From NCBI RefSeq assembly GCF_002160895.1, contig NZ_NFLL01000003.1:124001-188000 (forward strand): a stretch of 64,000 nt of DNA, written 5' to 3'. This document shows, in pieces, positions 25,697-33,068 of the stretch. Below the pieces are notes generated by a model. That model ran no database searches, was not told where the DNA came from, and saw only the letters and a list, made by a program, of their open reading frames with translations. Position 1 is the first letter of the stretch; each line of letters begins with the position of its first letter. The position numbers and the translations under genes are program-made. This DNA is from Faecalibacterium sp. An122 (GTDB lineage Bacteria; Bacillota; Clostridia; Oscillospirales; Ruminococcaceae).

Positions 25697-27865
25697 TTAT
25701 TCTGCGGTGGTCTCGGCAGCAGCGGTGCTCTGGCTGTAGATGCCGCGGGCCTCCAGATCGTCGGCCATGTCGGACAGGCCGAACTTCTCCAGGGTCTCAC
25801 GGGTGGGAACACCGGTGTTCAGATCCCAGCCGTAGTGGGTGTAGAACATGTCGATGGCCTTCTTCATGTCATCGCGGTCCAGCTTGGTGGTGCCTTCCTC
25901 AAAGGCCTGGAAGTCAGGCTCCTTGTCGAAGACCCAGTCGCAGATGGCGTCGTGCTCCTGGCGCAGGTTGGCGCTGCCGCAGTTCAGCTGGAAGCTGATG
26001 GCGGTCATGGCACGCAGCATCTGGGTGATCTTCTCGCCGGTCTCCTGCAGGCTGGCCTGGGTGTAGGTCTCGCCGGTGACGGCGGTCATGAAATCGGCCT
26101 GCAGATCCAGGTCGCCCTTGTAGTTGCGCTCCTTGGAGGGAGACTGGGTCATGGGCCACATCCAGTTGCACAGGGTGGCGGAGTCGTGGAAATTCTTGTC
26201 GTTGACGCAGTAGGCAGCCAGCTTGACCTTGTTCTCGTTGATCGGAGTGTAGGCCTTGGCGCGGTCGTAGCAGCCCTCGCCGAAGAAGTCTTCCATGACC
26301 TTCTTGGTCACCTCGAAGGGCGCGCCCGAACCGGTCTCGCAGACGATCTCGTGGACCATGCAGTCACGGTTGTAAACCAGGTTGTACAGCATGCCGACCT
26401 GCCATGCCTCAGCAGGGCCGTGGTGGTTGGGATAGCCGTTGTACATCAGGTTGGAGTTGGTGGTGCCGTCGTCGCGGTCCAGCCAGCTCTTGGGCAGGCC
26501 GAACTTCTCCATCATGGCCAGGGTGCCCTTGGCGATGACGGACAGGTCGCCCTCGCCGTAAGCCATGCGGCGGATCAGCTCAACCTCCCAGCGGGGATCG
26601 CCGGCCTTGCACCACTCCCAGGGCAGGGAATCGTACTCTTCGGCGCTGACGTACTTGAGAGCCTCCTCGCGGGGCAGGTTCAGGAACCACTGCAGGTCGC
26701 GGTTCAGGTTGCCGTAGTTGTCCCAGACGCCCATATCGTCCACAGCGTGAGCCCAGGCCAGGTTGATGACCAGCTTGGCGTCGCCCTCGTACTTGAAGTC
26801 GTGCAGGCCGTAGGGGTAGACGCGGTCACCGTACAGGACGGGCATGCAGGTGTTGGAGTTGTGGGTGGGCAGATCGTAATCGGCCAGGGGATCGATGTCG
26901 TACTCGGTGTAGCAGCGGATGGGGCAGGAGGAGCAGCCGCCGTTCTTGACGGTGTACTCAGCAGCCGGAGCGCCGAAGTCGAAGTAGCCCTTGAAGCAGC
27001 GCAGAGCGATCTTGTTGATGTCGTTGTAGGGCTGCTCGCCGGTGTCGATGGGGCCGCCGGGGGCCTTCTTCCACATACGGCCGGGAGCGCCGGACCAGCG
27101 GTTCTTGCCGGAGGTGGCGCTGTACTCAGCCCAGCTCTGGGGCTGTGCGGGGACGTTGTGGTTGTTGTTGCCGCCGATCAGGTTGCCCAGCATGTAGTTG
27201 GACAGCTCCAGAACCTTCTGGGGATCGGCAACCTTGACGCTGCCGGTGCCGCGGACGGCGATGCCCTTCAGCTTCTTGTTGCCCATGGCGGCGCCCAGGC
27301 CGGCGCCGGCGGAGTTGCCGAAGCTGGTGTTCATGGTGGAGTAGTCCACCAGGTGCTCACCGGCGGGGCCGATGGAAGCAGACTCGAACTCGCGGCCGGT
27401 CTGCTCGATCAGCCACTTGTTGGAAGCAAAGGTGCCCTTGCCCCAGATAGCGGATGCGTCCTCCAGAGAGACCTGGTCGTCCTCAATGCGCAGGTAGACG
27501 GGGGTGGAGGAGATACCGGTGATGACGATTCCGTCGTAGCCGGCATACTTCAGCATGGGGCCGATGTGGCCGCCGATGTGGCCGTCGATGATGGACTTGC
27601 CCTTGGACCAGGTGGAACGGAAGGTGACGTTCATGCGGCCGGAGCAGGGCACGCCGGAACCGGTCAGGGGGCCCACACCGAAGATGATGGGGGTCTTCTC
27701 ATCGTACGGATCCAGATCCATGGGAGCCTCATCGTACATGATGCGGTAGCCCATGCCCATGCCGCCGATATATTCATGGTATTTGGTGTCGTCCTCGGTG
27801 GTGATCTCACCGGTGGTCAGGTTGACGCGCAGGATTTTACCTGCCCAGCCATAAGTTTCAGCCAT
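25697..27865 (-). CDS. YdhV-type tungsten-containing aldehyde:ferredoxin oxidoreductase
   Basis: A 722-residue member of the aldehyde ferredoxin oxidoreductase family. The N-terminal pterin-binding domain has W-A-G-K-I-L-R-V-N-L-T-T-G and G-V-G-P-L-T-G-S-G-V-P-C-S-G-R. The [4Fe-4S] ligands are in G-G-C-S-S-C-P-I-R-C (CxxCxxxC), with a fourth Cys probably in A-T-L-C-N-W. A K-K-L-K-G-I-A-V-R-G-T-G motif marks the bis-pterin site. The family oxidises aldehydes with a tungsten bis-pyranopterin. There is no signal peptide, although its probable electron partner has a Tat signal. The start follows TAAGGAGG. Substrate unknown. Confidence 0.93.
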   Translation of the reverse strand: MAETYGWAGKILRVNLTTGEITTEDDTKYHEYIGGMGMGYRIMYDEAPMDLDPYDEKTPIIFGVGPLTGSGVPCSGRMNVTFRSTWSKGKSIIDGHIGGHIGPMLKYAGYDGIVITGISSTPVYLRIEDDQVSLEDASAIWGKGTFASNKWLIEQTGREFESASIGPAGEHLVDYSTMNTSFGNSAGAGLGAAMGNKKLKGIAVRGTGSVKVADPQKVLELSNYMLGNLIGGNNNHNVPAQPQSWAEYSATSGKNRWSGAPGRMWKKAPGGPIDTGEQPYNDINKIALRCFKGYFDFGAPAAEYTVKNGGCSSCPIRCYTEYDIDPLADYDLPTHNSNTCMPVLYGDRVYPYGLHDFKYEGDAKLVINLAWAHAVDDMGVWDNYGNLNRDLQWFLNLPREEALKYVSAEEYDSLPWEWCKAGDPRWEVELIRRMAYGEGDLSVIAKGTLAMMEKFGLPKSWLDRDDGTTNSNLMYNGYPNHHGPAEAWQVGMLYNLVYNRDCMVHEIVCETGSGAPFEVTKKVMEDFFGEGCYDRAKAYTPINENKVKLAAYCVNDKNFHDSATLCNWMWPMTQSPSKERNYKGDLDLQADFMTAVTGETYTQASLQETGEKITQMLRAMTAISFQLNCGSANLRQEHDAICDWVFDKEPDFQAFEEGTTKLDRDDMKKAIDMFYTHYGWDLNTGVPTRETLEKFGLSDMADDLEARGIYSQSTAAAETTAE

Positions 27866-27877
27866 TGTAGTTCCTCC

Positions 27878-28522
27878 TTACAGTTCCATGTAAGCAGCCT
27901 GTGCTGCGCTGGTGACGGCATCCCAGTCCACGATGGACAGAGCGCCGGACGGGCAGCCAGCCACGCAGGCACCGCAGGCGATGCACTTGGACGACTTGCC
28001 GGTCTCCGGGTTGACGGTGGGCATGTGCCAGGGGCAGGCCTCGACGCAGGCGCCGCAGCCGATGCACTTGTCGGTATCCACCACGCGGATACCCTGGGCA
28101 TTGGTGGTGATAGCCTTCTGCGGGCAGGCGTTGCCGCAGGCGGGATCTTCACACTGGCGGCAGGTGTCGGGGAAGTAGACCCAGCAGTTCTCGTCGCCCG
28201 ACAGCAGGCCGTTGCCGGCGCCGTCCAGGTTCAGGCGGCGCTGGATCTTGACGCGGCTGATGTAAGAGGAGCATACGCCGTCATTGGACAGGGTGCAGTT
28301 GATCTCGCAGCGCTGGCAGCCGGTGCACAGGTCTGCATTGACCACCAGCAGGCCCTGGGGCAGAGCCCAGGTGGCCACGGCGCCGCTGTCCACCTGCTCC
28401 TGAGAGCAGCCGAAGAGGGACAGCATGGATGCAGAGAGGGTGAGCCCTGCAAGGCTCTTGCCCGAGATCTTCATGAACTGGCGGCGGGTCATGTCAGCCG
28501 TCAGAAAATCAATTTTTGCCAT
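27878..28522 (-). CDS. Tat-type exported 4x[4Fe-4S] ferredoxin (YdhY-like)
   Basis: A 214-residue protein. The N-terminus carries T-R-R-Q-F-M-K, a hydrophobic stretch and F-G-C, a twin-arginine signal with a lipobox-like end. The rest holds four cluster motifs: C-T-G-C-Q-R-C-E-I-N-C, C-R-Q-C-E-D-P-A-C-G-N-A-C, C-I-G-C-G-A-C-V-E-A-C and C-I-A-C-G-A-C-V-A-G-C, as in DMSO-reductase-type electron-transfer subunits. It probably receives electrons from the aldehyde oxidoreductase 12 bases downstream and passes them to the FMN_bind protein. Tat export of a pre-loaded Fe-S subunit could carry the enzyme with it. Confidence 0.9.
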   Translation of the reverse strand: MAKIDFLTADMTRRQFMKISGKSLAGLTLSASMLSLFGCSQEQVDSGAVATWALPQGLLVVNADLCTGCQRCEINCTLSNDGVCSSYISRVKIQRRLNLDGAGNGLLSGDENCWVYFPDTCRQCEDPACGNACPQKAITTNAQGIRVVDTDKCIGCGACVEACPWHMPTVNPETGKSSKCIACGACVAGCPSGALSIVDWDAVTSAAQAAYMEL

Positions 28523-28544
28523 AGCTTCTATTCCTCCGTTGAGG

Positions 28545-29462
28545 TCACTCTGCGCAGAGCACCTCGGTCACATAGAAATACGAATTGTTGACGATGTCCG
28601 TTACCGCCGCAGAGGTAATGGTGGCGCCGGACAGGGCGTCCACCTCGGTGAGGTTGGCGCCCACCGCGCCGGACTCGGTCTGGGTCGTGGTCAGACCAGC
28701 CTGAGCCATGCGGTAAGCGGCCTGCTGCTCGGGGGTCTGATCGGCGAAGGGTACTGCCTGCTCCTGGCCGTCCATGGCGCTCTTGCTCAGGCCGGCGGTG
28801 TACAGGTTGCGCCGTGCCACAGCCTCGGGGCTGGAGTCCAGCGGCGGAGCCAGTTCATCGCTCAGGGGCTGGCCGTTCATGGCCGAGAGGGTCAGACCGG
28901 CTGCATACATCTTGCGGGTGGCCTCTGCTTCCGCGGAAGTATCCGACACATTCCACTGGGTGGGGTCGAAGTCCTCGGCGGCAGGAGCTTCCTCCGACGC
29001 TGCGCCGGCAGCGGCATAGACTGCACCGGTGGCCGGATCGGTCACGGTGTAGGTTTTGCCTGCCAGCGTGAAGGGAGCCACGCCCTCATACTGGGACGTA
29101 AACTCCGGGTTGACGCACTGGCCGCCCAGGGTGTCGGTCTCTCCCTGAGAGAGAATCTCCACCTTGGAAACATTGCCCTCCGCGTCCATGGTCACGGCAG
29201 CCTGCACATCGCTCTGGAAGCCTTTTTTGGTTCCCTCCACGCGGTAGCTGCCATCGTCGAGCTGGTACACTGCGCTGATGCCGTAGGCGGCTGCATCCGC
29301 CTCAGACACCGGCAGCAGAGTACCTGCAACCGTGGTGCGTGCGTTCTGCAAGGAGATCAGACCGACCGCCATTGCAATGGTCGCAACGCCCATGGCCGCA
29401 TAGCCCGGCAGTCGTTTGCGCCACAGCGGAGCCGGGGCAAACGGGTTGGTTGCCTGCTTCAT
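28545..29462 (-). CDS. Membrane-anchored FMN-binding protein with internal repeats
   Basis: A 305-residue protein: one TM (about 20-40), then an extracytoplasmic FMN_bind domain. Its C-terminal half has D-A-L-S-G-A-T (T281), the flavinylation motif to which ApbE attaches FMN, as in RnfG/NqrC. Between the two halves of the domain (about 150-270) lies an insertion with three repeats of R-x-x-Y-x-A-G-L-x-x-S-A-M-x-G-Q type (183-198, 218-233, and a degenerate one at 251-264). It is the first gene of the operon and likely the terminal flavin carrier outside the membrane. Confidence 0.82.
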   Translation of the reverse strand: MKQATNPFAPAPLWRKRLPGYAAMGVATIAMAVGLISLQNARTTVAGTLLPVSEADAAAYGISAVYQLDDGSYRVEGTKKGFQSDVQAAVTMDAEGNVSKVEILSQGETDTLGGQCVNPEFTSQYEGVAPFTLAGKTYTVTDPATGAVYAAAGAASEEAPAAEDFDPTQWNVSDTSAEAEATRKMYAAGLTLSAMNGQPLSDELAPPLDSSPEAVARRNLYTAGLSKSAMDGQEQAVPFADQTPEQQAAYRMAQAGLTTTQTESGAVGANLTEVDALSGATITSAAVTDIVNNSYFYVTEVLCAE

Positions 29463-29560
29463 GCTATCACCTACCTGTTTTTGTCTGCATAGGGGAAAGA
29501 TCCCTCCATGAAAATGACCGCTCGGCCTGCTGCAACAAGCGGAACGGTCTCCTCACTGGT

Positions 29561-29590
29561 ATTCTATCATGGGTCTGAAAAGTAAGTCAA
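29561..29590 (-). promoter_or_regulatory. Sigma-A promoter of the aldehyde oxidoreductase operon
   Basis: On the minus strand TTGACT (29585-29590), 18 bases, TAGAAT (29561-29566). The leader then holds an imperfect hairpin (about 29517-29550, GACCG/CGGTC ends) before the first start codon. Confidence 0.75.
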
Positions 29591-29636
29591 CGCAAACTGT
29601 TAAATTTTTCTCATTTTGTAGCCATCCTTTTACATT

Positions 29637-30386
29637 TTATGACACAGAGCGCGGGTGCTTCCTGGCGCACAGGAGCTGCAGGCCGTATTTCCCTGCCAAA
29701 TCCAGGGAGGAAAGGGTGGGCATGCTCTTGCTGACCAGGGCTCCGGCCCCGGCCCGGATGGCTTTTCGCACCATGTCTTCCGGCACCCGGCCGCTGGTGT
29801 ACAGGATGCACTCAGCCAGCGGCACACCGCCCAGCAGAGCACAGCCCACCGCCTTGTCCAGGGCGTTGTGGCGGCCGATGTCCTCGCACTGGTACAGAAT
29901 CTGCCCGCGGCGCATGATCAGACAGCTGTGAACCGACCGGGTGGCCTGGTACAGGGGCAGCCCGGCGCTCATGGCAGCGGTCAGGGTGTCCACCCATTCG
30001 GGTTCCAGGGCCAGGGAAGGAGAGGGGCGCAGGGAATGCAGTTCCGCAGGCCGGGCCAGAGGCAGGTTGTCGGTGCTGCTGGCCACCTCCTGGACGGCGG
30101 CCCGGGGGGCCGCCAGCGGGTGGATCAGCTCCACCTCGATTCGGGACCCGTCGGCGCAGACCGAAATCCGGTCCACCTCTCCGGCCGATGCGATCCAGCC
30201 CTCGGTCAGCAGACGGCCCAGCGCCATTTGGGGCAGCAGCGCCGGGGTGCACACTACCCGGAAGGCAGGCTGTCCGTTGACCAGGATGGAAGCCGCATGC
30301 TCACAGGCCAGCACCGCCGGGGTGCCGTCCGGCAGCCGGGCCGGGCCGCAGCCCGGCCGGGACCCAAAGGCATCATAAATCTGCAT
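29637..30386 (-). CDS. fdhD: FdhD family sulfurtransferase lacking the CxxC loop
   Basis: A 249-residue FdhD protein, identified by L-T-E-G-W-I near the N-terminus, C-E-D-I-G-R-H-N-A-L-D-K, Y-T-S-G-R-V-P-E-D-M-V-x-K and the final L-A-x-K-Y-G-L-x-L. FdhD transfers sulfur from IscS to the metal of formate dehydrogenase. The loop that normally carries C-G-x-C reads V-A-S-S-T-D-N (about 101-107), so the known catalytic cysteines are absent; C155 (S-V-H-S-C) is a possible substitute. No formate dehydrogenase is in the window, while a tungsto-enzyme operon follows. The start is the ATG at 30386, five bases after the upstream gene. Confidence 0.87.
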   Translation of the reverse strand: MQIYDAFGSRPGCGPARLPDGTPAVLACEHAASILVNGQPAFRVVCTPALLPQMALGRLLTEGWIASAGEVDRISVCADGSRIEVELIHPLAAPRAAVQEVASSTDNLPLARPAELHSLRPSPSLALEPEWVDTLTAAMSAGLPLYQATRSVHSCLIMRRGQILYQCEDIGRHNALDKAVGCALLGGVPLAECILYTSGRVPEDMVRKAIRAGAGALVSKSMPTLSSLDLAGKYGLQLLCARKHPRSVS

Positions 30387-30391
30387 AGGCC

Positions 30392-30619
30392 TTATTCTCC
30401 TATATAGGTAAAGCGGGGCTGCACCTTGCCGTCCCGGTCCACCTGCTCGCACCACATGGAGGCCGGACGCACCCACAGGCCGCCCTCCCCATACAGGGGA
30501 CGGTAGACCACCATTTCTTCTTCGGTCTCGCTGTGGCGGGCCATCCCGATCACTTGGTATTCGTTTCCCTTGAAATGGCGGTAACGCCCGGGCCGGACAT
30601 CGTACTGAAAAGGCTTCAT
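30392..30619 (-). CDS. DUF1653 family protein
   Basis: A 75-residue protein of the DUF1653 family, with R-H-F-K-G-N-E-Y-Q-V-I-G, M-V-V-Y-R-P-L-Y-G and the final V-x-P-R-F-x-Y-I. The fold is a small beta barrel of unknown function. The ATG at 30619 lies seven bases after AGGAG; another ATG six bases upstream is too close to it. fdhD follows after five bases, so the two are co-transcribed. Confidence 0.85.
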   Translation of the reverse strand: MKPFQYDVRPGRYRHFKGNEYQVIGMARHSETEEEMVVYRPLYGEGGLWVRPASMWCEQVDRDGKVQPRFTYIGE

Positions 30620-30684
30620 AGTCATTCTCCTGTTTTGTGTGATTCTCCTGGCTGTGCGCCGGTCAAAAGTCATATCCTTCGGGT

Positions 30685-30713
30685 ATTATACCATGTTTTC
30701 CAGCCGACCGCAA
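30685..30713 (-). promoter_or_regulatory. Sigma-A promoter of the DUF1653-fdhD unit
   Basis: On the minus strand TTGCGG (30708-30713), 17 bases, TATAAT (30685-30690). Confidence 0.7.
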
Positions 30714-30748
30714 AACAGGGGAGAGCCTGCTGCTCTGCAAAACAAAAA

Positions 30749-30773
30749 GCGGGCGCCCTGTCAGGACGCCCGC
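30749..30773 (-). terminator. Second terminator after tRNA-Leu
   Basis: GCGGGCG pairs with CGCCCGC around CCCTGTCAGGA, which itself folds; on the minus strand TTTTTGTTTT follows. Confidence 0.8.
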
Positions 30774-30792
30774 CGGCTGCCGGATAAAACAA

Positions 30793-30820
30793 AAGACGAT
30801 CTCATTTCTGAGATCGTCTT
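30793..30820 (-). terminator. Terminator directly after tRNA-Leu
   Basis: A 12-base perfect stem (AAGACGATCTCA with TGAGATCGTCTT) around four bases, followed on the minus strand by TTGTTTT. It begins at the last base of the CCA end. Confidence 0.85.
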
Positions 30821-30906
30821 GGTGCGGATAAGAGGACTTGAACCTCCACCGAGTTGCCCCGATTAGAACCTGAATCTAACGCGTCTGCCAATTCCGCCAT
30901 ATCCGC
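30820..30906 (-). tRNA. tRNA-Leu (anticodon CAG)
   Basis: A class II tRNA on the minus strand. The acceptor stem is GCGGATA with TATCCGC, then A and an encoded CCA. The anticodon stem TTAGA/TCTAA holds the loop TTCAGGT, giving anticodon CAG for the Leu codon CUG. The long variable arm (CGGGGCAACTCG) and the T-loop TTCAAGT support Leu. CUG is the dominant Leu codon in the surrounding genes. Confidence 0.95.
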
Positions 30907-30951
30907 ATATTTTGTTTTGTTTGTGTTGTCTGGTCGCCCGGAACGTTTGCT

Positions 30952-30980
30952 ATTATAGCGCAAAAGGCGGCGGTTGTCAA
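30952..30980 (-). promoter_or_regulatory. Consensus sigma-A promoter of tRNA-Leu
   Basis: On the minus strand TTGACA (30975-30980), 17 bases, TATAAT (30952-30957): a perfect consensus, as expected for a stable RNA gene. Confidence 0.9.
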
Positions 30981-31047
30981 CAGGCTTTTTCAAATTTTTC
31001 TGACAAATTTTCGGGCGGATTTTGCTGCATTCTGCGCGCTGCAAATA

Positions 31048-31056
31048 TGGTACAAT
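31048..31056 (+). promoter_or_regulatory. Extended -10 promoter before the DUF3592-like gene
   Basis: TG-G-TACAAT with no clear -35; about 37 bases before the start codon at 31093. Confidence 0.5.
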
Positions 31057-31092
31057 AAAATCCATCTTATCGCATCAAAGGAGAAGCATGGA

Positions 31093-31470
31093 ATGAATGT
31101 TGTGATTTTTGCAGCGGGCGCGCTGCTGATGCTGGTGATGGGCCTGCGGGCCACCAAAAGCCGCCGCGCGCTGGTAACCAGAGGGGAGAAGGTCCAGGCC
31201 CAGGTGGCCGGCACCATCCAGACCCGGGAGGGCATATCCCTGGCGCTGGAGTTTACCACGCCGGCGGGCAATACCCGCCGTCTGCCCTACCCCATGCCCC
31301 GCAAGGCCAAGGGCTTTTCCCAGGGCAGCCAGGTGACCCTCTACTATGACCCCGACCACCCCGAAAAGGTCTATGTGGAGGGGGACAAGGCGGTGCTGGG
31401 CGCCGAGGCGATTTATTATGTGCTGGCGGCGCTGCTGCTGTTGCTGGGCTTTGTGCTGATGGGAATGTAA
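31093..31470 (+). CDS. DUF3592-like membrane protein
   Basis: A 125-residue protein with a TM at each end (about 4-18 and 105-124) around a soluble beta domain containing Y-Y-D-P-D-H-P-E-K-V-Y-V, a signature of DUF3592 proteins. Function unknown. The ATG at 31093 follows AAAGGAG by about nine bases. The next gene begins 13 bases after its stop, so they form one transcription unit driven by the extended -10 promoter. Confidence 0.75.
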   Translation: MNVVIFAAGALLMLVMGLRATKSRRALVTRGEKVQAQVAGTIQTREGISLALEFTTPAGNTRRLPYPMPRKAKGFSQGSQVTLYYDPDHPEKVYVEGDKAVLGAEAIYYVLAALLLLLGFVLMGM

Positions 31471-31483
31471 GGGGGAGAACGCA

Positions 31484-32434
31484 ATGCTTTTGGAACATCT
31501 CTATCAGGGCGAGCCGGGGGCCTGGAAGATCACTTTCCGGGCCGATGCAGAGGAATTGGGCCGGGCCCTGGCGGCCCAGCAGGCCGCCCACCCCGAACAG
31601 TCCAAAGAGGACCAGCTGGCCGAGGCGGTCAACGCGGCGATTCTGGCGCCGGATGGCTTTTCGCCGGTCTGGGCTCAGGCAGTGGCCCAGGCGGATCTGG
31701 TGCCGGTGACCGACCCGGACTTCAGCCTGCTGGCGGTCAACGAGGAAGAGGGATTCCGGGCGGAGGCGGAGTTTTTCGCCCTGCCGCCCCTGACCCTGGG
31801 CCGGTATACCGGCTTTGTCCAGGCCATTGAGCCCCGGCCCATCCGCCGGCTGACCCTGGAGCTGGAAATCAACCAGCGCCACGGCGCCGAGGACCGGGCC
31901 GCCGACGAGGCCGGCAAAGCCGCCCTGCGCCAGCGGGTGACGGCGGAGATTTACGCCAGACGGTGCCAGCAGGCCCGGCTTTTGGCCGAGCGGAAACTGG
32001 TGTCCCAGCTGGGCGACCAGGTCACCGGCCCCCTGCCCAAACAGCTGGTGGCGGGGAATTACTTTGCCGAGCAGCGCCGCTTCAACCTGAGTCTGCAGGC
32101 CCAGCGGGTCAACTTTGACCAGTACCTGCAGGTCCGGGGCCAGACGGTGGAAGAATTCCGGGCCGAGCTCCACGCCGAGGCCGAGCGGAACCTCCGCAGC
32201 CGTCTGGGCCTGCTGATGGTGGCGGACAAGGAGGGCTTCTGGCCCACCCAGGAGGAGGTCCAGGCACAGCTGGAAGCCTGGGACCCTCGCCGGGACGGGG
32301 AAAAGACCTTCCCCGCCAACGACGCCCGAAAGGTCCGTCAGAAACTGGCCGCCCAGCGGGCCGCCGCCTACATTGTGGCCCACTCCACCCTGCTGGACCC
32401 TCCGGCAGAACCCACGGTGGTGGACACCCTGTAA
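31484..32434 (+). CDS. Trigger-factor-like protein without a PPIase domain
   Basis: A 316-residue soluble protein. The C-terminal half resembles the trigger factor chaperone arm: R-F-N-L-S-L-Q-A-Q-R-V-N-F-D-Q-Y-L-Q-V-R-G-Q-T split across about 205-230, then A-E-A-E-R-N-L-R-S-R-L-G-L and P-T-Q-E-E-V. The N-terminal part (F-S-P-V-W-A-Q-A-V-A, Y-T-G-F) looks like a degenerate ribosome-binding and linker region. No FKBP-type domain is present and the protein is about 110 residues shorter than trigger factor. It may be a specialised chaperone; function is inferred from similarity only. Confidence 0.65.
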   Translation: MLLEHLYQGEPGAWKITFRADAEELGRALAAQQAAHPEQSKEDQLAEAVNAAILAPDGFSPVWAQAVAQADLVPVTDPDFSLLAVNEEEGFRAEAEFFALPPLTLGRYTGFVQAIEPRPIRRLTLELEINQRHGAEDRAADEAGKAALRQRVTAEIYARRCQQARLLAERKLVSQLGDQVTGPLPKQLVAGNYFAEQRRFNLSLQAQRVNFDQYLQVRGQTVEEFRAELHAEAERNLRSRLGLLMVADKEGFWPTQEEVQAQLEAWDPRRDGEKTFPANDARKVRQKLAAQRAAAYIVAHSTLLDPPAEPTVVDTL

Positions 32435-32445
32435 AAAATGACCAG

Positions 32446-32486
32446 AAAAAACGCCCCTGCTTCCCGAAAGGGAGGCAGGGGTGTTT
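32446..32486. terminator. Bidirectional terminator
   Basis: CGCCCCTGCTTCCC (32452-32465), GAAA loop, GGGAGGCAGGGGTG (32470-32483), with TTTT on the plus side and AAAAA on the other, serving the convergent genes ending at 32434 and 32526. Confidence 0.88.
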
Positions 32487-32525
32487 TGGCAGGAAGGCCC
32501 ATGGAATGGGCCGGGGAATGGCAAT

Positions 32526-33068
32526 TTACCAGCGGGAACCCATGTCGGTGAAGGCCATCAGGATGCAGTCAATCCCGAAGGCAATGAGCAGGAACGCCAC
32601 CAGATACCCCACCGTAAACAGGGCCAGGAAGGGCTGGAACAGCATCATAAAGCCCAGAATCAGCCCCAGGATGTTCACGATCAGGGAGAAATAGTAGTAG
32701 AAGGAGCCGCCCAGCAGCCGGATGATGCCCACATGGGTCAAGCGGCTGATGCAGTGGGTGATGAACCACAGGGGGAACAGGAGGGAGACAATGCCCTCCG
32801 CGATGCCGGGGTAGGCCAGCAGGGCGATGCCGGTCATGATGCTCAGAATGCCGGACACCAGCGAGATGACCGGCCCAAAGCCGGTGAACCGCTCCTCCTT
32901 GATGTAAATGACAATGTCATAGATGCCGGTGACCACGGCGGCGATGCCGTAGAGGACCGCAATGCCGGTGAACATGCTGCGGGGCCGTATAAAGGTGAAG
33001 GCGCCCAGCAGAATCAGACAGATTCCCATCAGGAACTGGCTCCAGCCAAAACCGGAACGACCTCTCAT
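32526..33068 (-). CDS. DUF308 family membrane protein
   Basis: A 180-residue protein with about six TMs in hairpin pairs and G-x-x-x-I-x-x-G spacing as in the DUF308/HdeD-like family. Segments such as L-I-L-L-G-A-F and V-S-G-I-L-S-I-M-T-G-I are typical. Function unknown; HdeD is linked to acid stress in enterobacteria. Its ATG overlaps the ftsH stop by four bases, so it is the second gene of the ftsH operon. Confidence 0.8.
   Translation of the reverse strand: MRGRSGFGWSQFLMGICLILLGAFTFIRPRSMFTGIAVLYGIAAVVTGIYDIVIYIKEERFTGFGPVISLVSGILSIMTGIALLAYPGIAEGIVSLLFPLWFITHCISRLTHVGIIRLLGGSFYYYFSLIVNILGLILGFMMLFQPFLALFTVGYLVAFLLIAFGIDCILMAFTDMGSRW

Noticed and set aside
24698-28591. A 1297-codon plus-strand open frame across the aldehyde oxidoreductase operon
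   Set aside because: It is antisense to four well-supported genes; the product is low-complexity Gly/Val/His/Gln-rich sequence typical of the shadow of GC-rich coding DNA, and it has no ribosome site.
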